Shown: positions 1 through 4,729 of the stretch, in pieces
Layout of the letters: each line of letters begins with the position of its first letter
Numbering within the stretch: position 1 is the first letter of the stretch
Source of the DNA: Chloroflexota bacterium
GTDB lineage: Bacteria; Chloroflexota; Dehalococcoidia; UBA3495
Direction of reading: 5' to 3'
NCBI GenBank assembly: GCA_022571575.1
Contig: JACZXN010000127.1
Location: forward strand, 1 to 5,830
Length of the DNA stretch: 5,830 bases
Position numbers and translations under genes: made by a program
Notes under the pieces: generated by a model
Seen by the model: the letters and a program-made list of their open reading frames with translations, nothing else
What the model was told of the DNA's origin: nothing
Databases searched by the model: none

Positions 1-801
1 GGCGTGGACGGGGTGTGCCAGCGGGTCCGCTACCTGATCAAGCAGGGGGCCGACTTCATCAAGATCGCCGCCTCGGGCGGCAGCACCACGACCAGCGACC
101 CCTACCGGGCTTCTTACTCGGTCGCGGAGTTGACCGCCATCGTGGACGAGGCCCACAACCGGGGCCGCTCCGTTCTGGCCCACTGCCGCTGCACCGACGC
201 CATCAACTCCGCCCTGGACGCCGGGGTCGACGCCATCCTGCATTGCTCCTTCTACGACCGCGACGGCAGCTACCGGTTCGACCAGAAGACCGCCGACCGG
301 CTGGCGGCCTCCGAGACGTGGCTCAACCCCACCATGAACCTGGGCCGGGCCAACCGGGTAAGGCTGACCAAGATCAGGGAAGAGCGCCCCCTCACACCCG
401 ATGAACAGACCAGATTGGAGCGCTCCACGGTTTCCGGGGAGCACTCCATGGAGCAGTTCGGCAGGTTGATCAAGGCCGGTGTGAAGCTGGTCGGCGGCTC
501 CGACTGCGGCTGGAGCCATTACCCCTTCGGCGACTTCCAGGGCGAGGTGCTGGCCCTCCACGCCGCCGGGCTATCGCCCCTGGAGGCCATCTACGCGGGC
601 ACCCGCAGTCCGGCGGAGGCCCTGGGCATCCAGGACGCCACCGGCACCGTGGCGCCGGGTAAGGAAGCCGACCTGCTGGTGGTGAACGGCGACCCAAGCC
701 AGGACCTGGAATGTCTGCGGGACGTGGCCGCCGTCTTCAAGGGCGGGGCCAGAGTCCCCACCGCCCAGGAGCGGGCTGGGCGCCGGCCAGACGTAGATTA
801 G
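1..801 (+). CDS. Metal-dependent amidohydrolase, C-terminal part (5' end outside window)
   Basis: 266 residues are visible, in frame from the first base, so the true start lies upstream. The sequence reads as the second half of an amidohydrolase-superfamily TIM barrel of the imidazolonepropionase/Xaa-Pro dipeptidase-like group. Visible metal-site candidates are K21 in DFIKIAASGG (the position of the carboxylated lysine), H61 in LAHCR, H81 in ILHCS and D168 in GGSDCG. The C-terminal GTVAPGKEADLLVVNGDP (about 215-232) is the returning strand of the beta-sandwich domain found in this superfamily. The enzyme should hydrolyse a C-N (amide or cyclic amide) bond in the cytoplasm; the substrate cannot be read from the sequence. 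An insertion rich in charged residues (about 115-150) lies between the H81 and D168 strands. A same-strand cupin starts 81 bases downstream and may be co-transcribed, though a weak promoter candidate lies between them. Family assignment is firm, specificity unknown. Confidence 0.9.
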   Translation, partial: GVDGVCQRVRYLIKQGADFIKIAASGGSTTTSDPYRASYSVAELTAIVDEAHNRGRSVLAHCRCTDAINSALDAGVDAILHCSFYDRDGSYRFDQKTADRLAASETWLNPTMNLGRANRVRLTKIREERPLTPDEQTRLERSTVSGEHSMEQFGRLIKAGVKLVGGSDCGWSHYPFGDFQGEVLALHAAGLSPLEAIYAGTRSPAEALGIQDATGTVAPGKEADLLVVNGDPSQDLECLRDVAAVFKGGARVPTAQERAGRRPDVD

Positions 802-830
802 TGGACTTACCCCAGGGTGGATTGTACTAT
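802..830 (+). promoter_or_regulatory. Weak sigma70-like promoter candidate before the cupin gene
   Basis: TGGACT (802-807, 4 of 6 matches to TTGACA) and TACTAT (825-830, 4 of 6 to TATAAT) are separated by 17 bases. They lie directly after the amidohydrolase stop and 51 bases before the cupin start. Both boxes are imperfect, so this is a candidate only; read-through from the amidohydrolase is equally possible. Confidence 0.3.
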
Positions 831-870
831 TATGTCCGGCAAATTCGCCCACCTCAGGTGGACCAGCAGC

Positions 871-877
871 AGGAGGG
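871..877 (+). promoter_or_regulatory. Strong ribosome binding site that fixes a TTG start
   Basis: AGGAGGG lies 4 bases before TTG at 882 and about 19 bases before the in-frame ATG at 897. The spacing favours TTG as the cupin start over the ATG, and rules against longer upstream extensions that would run back into the amidohydrolase coding region. Confidence 0.75.
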
Positions 878-881
878 AATC

Positions 882-1253
882 TTGAAGAAAGTAACTATGA
901 GCAGTGTGGCCAAGACCAAGGCCGAGATGACCGGTGGTCTGATGACCGGCACCCAGGTCTGGCGGCAGGCCATCTTGGACCCCGACGACAGCAACAATTT
1001 CAACTTCGCCATCGTCGCCTTCGACGCCGGGTCGAGGAACAAGTTCCACAAGCATTCCGGCGACCAGATCCTGATCATCACCGAGGGCACCGGTATCGTT
1101 GCCAACGACAATGAGTCCCTGACCGTCACCGAGGGCGACGTGGTCCTCATCCCCGCCGGCGAGAACCACTGGCACGGCGCACCCGACGCCACCTCCATGG
1201 CCCACATCACCGTCACCGTGAAGGGCAGCCAAACCGAACAGACCGAAGCCTAG
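882..1253 (+). CDS. Small single-domain cupin protein
   Basis: Predicted protein of 123 residues, starting at TTG (882) behind AGGAGGG. Both conserved cupin motifs are present. Motif 1 is FHKHSGDQILIITEG, with H56, H58 and Q62 as likely metal ligands; the usual glutamate is replaced by glutamine. Motif 2 is GDVVLIPAGENHWHGAP, with G85, P91, G93 and the fourth ligand H96. The length fits a stand-alone single-domain cupin of about 110-130 residues. Such proteins form a small beta-barrel, usually dimeric and cytoplasmic, and may be enzymes (dioxygenase, isomerase, decarboxylase) or metal/ligand binders. There is no fused DNA-binding domain. The gene follows an amidohydrolase on the same strand and is closed by a strong terminator 25 bases after the stop, so the two may form a short catabolic unit. 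The in-frame ATG at 897 is the alternative start and would remove only five residues. Fold is sure; reaction is not. Confidence 0.88.
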   Translation: MKKVTMSSVAKTKAEMTGGLMTGTQVWRQAILDPDDSNNFNFAIVAFDAGSRNKFHKHSGDQILIITEGTGIVANDNESLTVTEGDVVLIPAGENHWHGAPDATSMAHITVTVKGSQTEQTEA

Positions 1254-1277
1254 GGCCCCTTCGGCCAGGCAGAATAA

Positions 1278-1318
1278 AAAAGAGTCCCGGAGACGATCAA
1301 CATCTCCGGGACTCTTTT
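1278..1318. terminator. Strong, probably bidirectional intrinsic terminator
   Basis: A perfect 16-bp stem (AAAAGAGTCCCGGAGA at 1278-1293, its complement at 1303-1318) encloses a 9-base loop. The right arm ends in TTTT and runs into ATTTT (1319-1323), and the left arm begins with an A run (1276-1281), so each strand has a U tract after a GC-rich core. It lies 25 bases after the cupin stop. It can also stop leftward transcription arriving from the convergent dehydrogenase gene. Confidence 0.92.
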
Positions 1319-1395
1319 ATTTTGCGGCGCTCTGGAATGAACTGGTCTTCCATTTACCATCATAAGACTCGTGACCATCACCAGACCCGCCTTTG

Positions 1396-1422
1396 CGTCG
1401 TTCCGGCGCAGGCCGGAATCCA
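1396..1422 (+). repeat. Family-A palindromic repeat, copy 1
   Basis: TTCCGGC (1401-1407) and GCCGGAA (1412-1418) form a perfect 7-bp stem with a GCAG loop, preceded by CGTCG and followed by TCCA. It matches copies 2 and 3 in the same spacer in both arms and flanks. Such units resemble the REP-like dispersed palindromes common in environmental genomes; dispersal outside this window is inferred. Confidence 0.7.
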
Positions 1423-1468
1423 GGAGCGGCGGCCCTGGAATGTTTTCTGGAGATTGGCTGAACCGGCA

Positions 1469-1579
1469 CAGGGCGGGTTTGAAACCCGCCCCTACGCCGA
1501 CGCTACGCGTATTTTGTCCGTCGATTGCCTTCGACAAAAATCGTCGCGTTACGTAGGTGCGGGTCTGTGACCCGCCCTG
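1469..1579. mobile_element. MITE-like element bounded by inverted family-B palindromes
   Basis: The left end CAGGGCGGGT (1469-1478) and the right end read on the other strand are the same sequence, and each end is itself a hairpin. Left copy B1: GGGCGGGTTT (1471-1480), one base, AAACCCGCCC (1482-1491), then CTAC. Right copy B2, inverted: GCGGGTC (1559-1565), TGT, GACCCGC (1569-1575), preceded by GTAGG. The inside also pairs: CCTACG (1491-1496) with CGTAGG (1552-1557), and TTTTGTC (1512-1518) with GACAAAA (1533-1539). The 111-bp unit can thus fold on itself along most of its length and encodes nothing. No clear target-site duplication is visible at the ends. It could be a non-autonomous element or a chance-paired REP doublet. 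Confidence 0.55.
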
Positions 1580-1668
1580 GTCCATATCAGACAACGCCAT
1601 CGACGGAATGGTGGGCCATCCTGCAACTCAGGGAGGGATGTTACAAAAACACCCGTTGGCCCGACGGC

Positions 1669-1695
1669 TGTCATTCCGGCGGAGGCCGGATTCCA
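1669..1695 (+). repeat. Family-A palindromic repeat, copy 2
   Basis: ATTCCGGC (1673-1680), GGAG, GCCGGATT (1685-1692): an 8-position stem with one mismatch. The flanks TGTC and CCAA match those of copy 1. It pairs head-to-head with copy 3 about 50 bases downstream. Confidence 0.7.
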
Positions 1696-1744
1696 ACCAC
1701 CCCCGATCTTCCCACCAACCATGCGTTTGAAGGGTCGCCGCTCT

Positions 1745-1770
1745 GAGTTCCGGCCTGCACCGGAACGATG
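1745..1770 (-). repeat. Family-A palindromic repeat, copy 3 (inverted)
   Basis: GTTCCGG (1747-1753), six bases, CCGGAAC (1760-1766). Read on the minus strand, ATCGTTCCGGTGCAGGCCGG closely follows copy 1, including the GCAGGCCGGAA core, so its orientation is opposite to copies 1 and 2. Together with copy 2 it makes an inverted pair resembling the composite arrangement of bacterial REP elements. Confidence 0.65.
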
Positions 1771-1821
1771 GTGTTGGCGCCGCACGACGCTTCGGTTAGG
1801 AGTTGCCTTTTTGACAGGGAA

Positions 1822-1846
1822 GGGCTGGTTTGAAACCAGCCCCTAC
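1822..1846 (+). repeat. Family-B palindromic repeat, copy 3, with compensatory base change
   Basis: GGGCTGGTTT (1822-1831), one base, AAACCAGCCC (1833-1842), then CTAC. It is identical to copy B1 except that the G-C pair at 1475/1487 in B1 is a T-A pair here (1826/1838), so the stem stays perfect at 10 bp. It lies 30 bases beyond the dehydrogenase stop. On the minus strand it is followed by TTCCCTGTC, so it could act as a weak terminator or 3' mRNA-end stabiliser for that gene. Confidence 0.7.
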
Positions 1847-1871
1847 ACTCATCGATCATGCTGCTGCCGGC

Positions 1872-2765
1872 TCAGTCGCCGGTGGCTTCGGCCGTAGACT
1901 CGGCGATGAGACGTATGGTCTCCGCGAGGCCCCTTTCTTTGTCCCTGCTCTCCGGGTTCTCATCGCCCAACGGGGTCTCGCCGATCATGCGGTAGATGTC
2001 GGCCACGCCCTTGAAGATGTTGGGAGTCAGGCCCAGGTCCCGGAAGGTCGCCTCGATCTGCTCCATCTCGCTGATCCAGCGCCGGGACTTGGCCGGCATT
2101 CCGGGGATCCAGCCCTCCATGCGCTGGACCACCGCCGGCTGGCTGCCGGTGAATTCGGCCATCAACTCCTGGGTCAGGCCCATTTTCTCGGCTGCGATCA
2201 AGAGTTCTGACTGCAGGGCGGTGGTGCCCTTGGTCATGGCCGCGTAGCACATCTTGATGCCCGACGCCCGGCCCAATTGGGGACCCAGGTTGCGCACGTC
2301 CAGCCCAAAATCCCGGAGCTGCTCGAACTCGGCCGCATTTTCGCCTGAGACGTAGACCCGGGGACTGGAGCCGTCACGGGGCGGCCCGCCGATTATGGAA
2401 GCATCGACGTACCGGGCCCCGGCCTCGCTCAAGACTCCCTCCATCTTCCGGCTCAACTCGGGAGCGATGGCGTTGCATTCGGCGAACAGCAGGTCCGTTC
2501 CGGTGGCCTTCACCGCGTCGGCAATCTTCTCGCAGAGTCCGGGCACGGCCTCCGAGACGGTGACCGACATCAAAACGTCGGACTGTTCGACCAGCTCGCT
2601 CAGGCTGGGCACGTCGATGATTCCAGCCTGCTGGGAAAGCTCCCGCGTCCGGTTGCTGCGGCCCGCCAGGCAGGTGAGGACCCGCAGTTCGTTCTCTCTG
2701 AGAAGGCGCCCGATGGCATGCCCCATGTCTCCGGGGCTAAGAATGGCTACAGTTTCGATGGACAA
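1872..2765 (-). CDS. NAD(P)-dependent beta-hydroxyacid dehydrogenase-like protein with DUF1932-type C-terminus
   Basis: 297 residues starting at TTG (2763-2765), with AAGGGAG six bases upstream. An N-terminal Rossmann fold begins VAILSPGDMGHAIG (6-19), the nucleotide loop as seen in 6-phosphogluconate/3-hydroxyisobutyrate dehydrogenase relatives. DASIIGGPP (121-129) matches the substrate-loop region (DAPVSGG in classical members). SGIKMCYAAMTKG (168-180) supplies K171, at the place of the catalytic lysine; the asparagine that normally follows four residues later is alanine. The rest (about 182-265) is helical and resembles the DUF1932 domain, with a charged, poorly conserved end. The expected role is oxidation or reduction of a small hydroxy acid with NAD(P)(H) in the cytoplasm; the substrate is unknown. 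It lies downstream of the metal-importer genes but has a candidate promoter of its own, so it is probably not functionally tied to them. Confidence 0.88.
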   Translation of the reverse strand: MSIETVAILSPGDMGHAIGRLLRENELRVLTCLAGRSNRTRELSQQAGIIDVPSLSELVEQSDVLMSVTVSEAVPGLCEKIADAVKATGTDLLFAECNAIAPELSRKMEGVLSEAGARYVDASIIGGPPRDGSSPRVYVSGENAAEFEQLRDFGLDVRNLGPQLGRASGIKMCYAAMTKGTTALQSELLIAAEKMGLTQELMAEFTGSQPAVVQRMEGWIPGMPAKSRRWISEMEQIEATFRDLGLTPNIFKGVADIYRMIGETPLGDENPESRDKERGLAETIRLIAESTAEATGD

Positions 2766-2771
2766 TACAAA

Positions 2772-2778
2772 CTCCCTT
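2772..2778 (-). promoter_or_regulatory. Ribosome binding site supporting a TTG start
   Basis: On the minus strand AAGGGAG lies six bases before TTG at 2765. No in-frame ATG or GTG has comparable spacing, and the Rossmann fold begins only five residues later, so this start is well supported. Confidence 0.75.
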
Positions 2779-2792
2779 CACTATCACCTATC

Positions 2793-2823
2793 AGTATATT
2801 CCCGTTTGCGTTGTATCTGCTAA
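2793..2823 (-). promoter_or_regulatory. Candidate promoter for the dehydrogenase gene
   Basis: On the minus strand TATACT (2798-2793) matches TATAAT at five of six positions. The best -35 candidate, TTAGCA (2823-2818), matches TTGACA at four of six but with a long 19-base spacer. It sits in a locally AT-rich patch between the permease stop (2843) and the dehydrogenase start, the only such patch in this otherwise GC-rich block. Confidence 0.42.
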
Positions 2824-2842
2824 TCGGGCCCTTCCGGGCGGG

Positions 2843-3694
2843 CTAGCCCAATCTTACCGGTTGAACGTTCTGCGGCGGGTTGGGCACCCGGCGCGGCCTT
2901 AGATTGGTGTAGGCCATGACCAGGGCGAACACCGCGGCCTCGACCAAGACCACGCTGGCCCCCGACGATACGTCGATGAAATAGCTGATGTAGATGCCCA
3001 CGAACCCGCAGGCGGCGCCCAGGCCGGTGGAGAGCAGCAGCACCGTCTGGAAGCGGTCGCTCACCATCCGCGCGGCGACGGGCGGTATCACCGTGGCCCC
3101 GGCGATGAGCAGCACTCCCAATACCTGCATGGAGACCACGATGGTCGCCGCCAGCACCAGGGAGAACAGTGTCTCCACCCAACCGGTGGGCACCCCGTAG
3201 AACTGGGCCACCTCGCCGTCGAAGGTGGCGAACAAGAAATACTTGTAGGCCACGAACAGCACGGCCACGGCCGCCAGCGTGACCACGACGATGGCCGCCA
3301 GGTCCCCCATGCTCACCCCCAGGATGTTGCCGAAGAGGGCGGCCTCGAAGTCGCGGGTAAAGGACTTGTAGCGGCTGATGAGCACGATGCCCAGGGCGAA
3401 ACTGGCGGTGGTTATCACGCCGATGGCGGCGTCGGACGCTATCTTCTTCTTCTTGGCGGTGAGGGTGATCAACTGGGCGCAGAAGAAACCCCAAACGGTC
3501 GCGCCCACCAGGAAGTTGATCGACAGGACGAAGCTGACCACCGCCCCGCCCAGTATGGCGTGGGACAGGCCGTGTCCGATGTAGGCCATCCGTTTGAGCA
3601 CGATGTACACGCCGATCATGCCGCACAGTCCACCGACCAGCGTGGCCGCGATCAGACCGCGCACGAAGAACTGGTAGTCAAAGGGCTCAAACAT
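2843..3694 (-). CDS. Metal (Mn/Zn/Fe-type) ABC transporter membrane permease, ABC-3 family
   Basis: 283 residues from ATG at 3694, with GGAAAG seven bases upstream. The protein is strongly hydrophobic, with about eight predicted membrane segments, as expected for the ABC-3 family that includes ZnuB, MntB, TroC and SitC. Recognisable features are GVYIVLKRMAYIGHGLSHAI (28-47, the conserved early LSHA segment), IGVITTASFALGIVLISR (91-108), LFGNILGVS (120-128), FYGV (165-168) and VLGVLLIAGATVIPPVAARM (191-210, close to the family's coupling region). It should form the pore through which a divalent metal enters. Its start lies inside the end of the ATPase gene (8-base overlap), implying translational coupling. 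The frame stays open 42 codons further upstream to 3820, but that stretch is a repeat-derived, proline- and arginine-rich sequence read through the ATPase tail and has no family counterpart, so I prefer the shorter start. The C-terminal 20 residues are hydrophilic. Which metal is carried is not settled. Confidence 0.9.
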   Translation of the reverse strand: MFEPFDYQFFVRGLIAATLVGGLCGMIGVYIVLKRMAYIGHGLSHAILGGAVVSFVLSINFLVGATVWGFFCAQLITLTAKKKKIASDAAIGVITTASFALGIVLISRYKSFTRDFEAALFGNILGVSMGDLAAIVVVTLAAVAVLFVAYKYFLFATFDGEVAQFYGVPTGWVETLFSLVLAATIVVSMQVLGVLLIAGATVIPPVAARMVSDRFQTVLLLSTGLGAACGFVGIYISYFIDVSSGASVVLVEAAVFALVMAYTNLRPRRVPNPPQNVQPVRLG

Positions 3695-4652
3695 GGCTGA
3701 TCTTTCCATCTGGACCGGCCTGGGGTTCACCGGCGTGGCCGGCCTCGTCTTCCGGATCGGCCCGGGGTTCACCAACGTGGCTGGCCTCGTCTTCCGAATT
3801 GCCGCCGGGTTCGTGGACATGGACCGGCGGCATCGTCTTCTTCCCGTTGCTGACGTAAGAATGCGGGCTCTCCGCCACGATGGTCATGCCCTCGTAGTGG
3901 ATCACCGGCATCTCCGCGCCGTAGGTCAGTTTCAAGATCTCGGTGGTTATCACCTCCGACGGCGGCCCCTCGGCCAATATCCGCCCCGCCAGACACACGA
4001 TCCAGGGGAGGTGCACGGCCACGGCGTTTATCTCATGGGTGGTGATGATGATGGTCACACCCTCGTGGTTAAGGTCGTGGAGCAGGTGCATCACATCGTC
4101 CCGGGTCTTGATGTCCACCCCCGAGGTCGGCTCGTCCAACAGCAGCAGTTTCGGGCTGCTGACCAGGGCCCGGGCCAGAAACACCCGCTGCTGCTGCCCG
4201 CCGGACAGCTCCCGGATGTGCCGGCCCGCCAGCTCCAGGATGCCCAACCGGTCCATCATCTCCGCGGCCAGTTCCTTCTCCTCTTTGCGGTACCAGGGAA
4301 AGAGCCGGTTCTCCATGGTGCGCCCCATCATCACCACTTCCCGGGCGGTGACGGGGAAGTTCCAGTCGATGGTCTCCAATTGGGGCACGTAGCCAACCCG
4401 GGGCCGCTTTTTCGTGATGGGCACGCCGTTGACTAAAACCTCGCCCTCATAGATGTCCACCGCCCCCAGGATGGTGCGCAGGAGGGTGGTCTTACCCGAC
4501 CCGCTGGGGCCCAGAAGCCCCACGAAGTCGCCCGGCATTATACGCAGGCTAAGGTCGGTCAGGACCCTCTGCTTCTCGTAGCCGCAGGTGACGGCATTGA
4601 TCTCCACTATGGGCTCTCCGGGCCCTGGCTGATGGGGCAGGGGATGTAGCAT
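3687..4652 (-). CDS. Metal (Mn/Zn/Fe-type) ABC transporter ATPase with repeat-built His/acidic tail
   Basis: 321 residues if begun at ATG 4652. All ATPase motifs are intact: Walker A GPSGSGKT (48-55), Q-loop Q91, signature LSGGQ (149-153), Walker B LLLLDE (169-174), H-loop H206. VPQLETIDWNFPVTAREVVM (89-108) carries the DW-FPV sequence typical of Mn/Fe-type importer ATPases (MntA, SitB, TroB) rather than ZnuC. The family normally ends near residue 255-265; here a tail from about 275 to 321 is added, made of three 14-residue repeats (278-319) rich in His, Glu and Asp, then HV. It should energise the permease encoded immediately downstream, whose start overlaps this stop. Start choice is uncertain: ATG 4652 has only a distant AAAGGA, whereas GTG at 4607 has GGAGAG six bases upstream and would give MEINAVTCGY, the usual family N-terminus. 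No substrate-binding protein gene adjoins it. Confidence 0.93.
   Translation of the reverse strand: MLHPLPHQPGPGEPIVEINAVTCGYEKQRVLTDLSLRIMPGDFVGLLGPSGSGKTTLLRTILGAVDIYEGEVLVNGVPITKKRPRVGYVPQLETIDWNFPVTAREVVMMGRTMENRLFPWYRKEEKELAAEMMDRLGILELAGRHIRELSGGQQQRVFLARALVSSPKLLLLDEPTSGVDIKTRDDVMHLLHDLNHEGVTIIITTHEINAVAVHLPWIVCLAGRILAEGPPSEVITTEILKLTYGAEMPVIHYEGMTIVAESPHSYVSNGKKTMPPVHVHEPGGNSEDEASHVGEPRADPEDEAGHAGEPQAGPDGKISHV
3696..3821 (-). repeat. Three tandem 42-bp repeats encoding the ATPase tail
   Basis: Three degenerate 42-bp units (3780-3821, 3738-3779, 3696-3737) encode HVHEPGGNSEDEAS, HVGEPRADPEDEAG and HAGEPQAGPDGKIS. The plus-strand core GGCCTCGTCTTCCG recurs at 3741 and 3783, exactly 42 apart. 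The unit nearest the 3' end is the most diverged. Because 42 is a multiple of three, the other frames stay open too and produce spurious repetitive ORFs. Confidence 0.88.
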
Positions 4653-4729
4653 GGTCTTTTTTAACTGGTCCTTTAGCGGACTCGCCGGTCCGCCCGTTTG
4701 GATGCTTCCTGTTTGGATGCTTAAGGTGG
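4653..4729 (-). promoter_or_regulatory. Leader between exporter and metal-importer genes: 15-bp-period direct repeat plus hairpin
   Basis: On the minus strand AAGCATCCAAAC occurs twice (4722-4711 and 4707-4696), separated by three bases, giving a 15-base period. Next comes a hairpin with GCGGAC/GTCCGC arms (4693-4688 and 4681-4676) and a six-base loop, with no U run after it. The layout is compatible with a regulator site or mRNA leader element ahead of the importer. No convincing -10 box is visible in these 77 bases, so co-transcription with the exporter remains possible. Confidence 0.4.

Larger units (their letters stand above)
1325..1871. other. Gene-poor convergent spacer filled with palindromic repeats
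   Basis: About 550 bases lie between two converging transcription units. Short open frames exist on both strands, but they run across the palindromes, lack ribosome binding sites and show no recognisable protein. The content is repeat elements: three family-A palindromes (near 1401, 1673, 1747) and three family-B palindromes (near 1471, 1559, 1822), two of which bound a MITE-like unit. The stretches 1325-1395, 1423-1468 and 1580-1668 show nothing I can assign. Confidence 0.75.

Noticed and set aside
711..881. N-terminal extension of the cupin frame back into the amidohydrolase
   Set aside because: AGGAGGG four bases before TTG 882 fixes the start, and the extension has no cupin-like sequence.
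1812..1817. TTGACA as a -35 promoter box on the plus strand
   Set aside because: No -10-like hexamer lies 15-19 bases downstream (that stretch is the B3 palindrome) and no plus-strand gene follows.
1396..1846. CRISPR array
   Set aside because: The repeats are few, lie in both orientations and are unevenly spaced, without unique spacers of constant length; they are dispersed palindromes.
1322..1859. Several open frames of 61-116 codons on both strands in the convergent spacer
   Set aside because: They read across palindromic repeats, have no suitable ribosome binding sites and resemble no protein; high GC keeps frames open by chance.
2820..3626. A 268-codon minus-strand frame overlapping the permease
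   Set aside because: It is rich in Arg, Gly and His with no membrane segments, a typical out-of-frame shadow of the hydrophobic permease.
3693..4436. A 247-codon plus-strand frame antisense to the importer ATPase
   Set aside because: It is a mirror of the ATPase gene, whose Walker, signature and H-loop motifs are all intact on the minus strand; the product has no recognisable domain.
4676..4693. Intrinsic terminator between exporter and importer
   Set aside because: The stem is only 6 bp and no U run follows on either strand at the right place.
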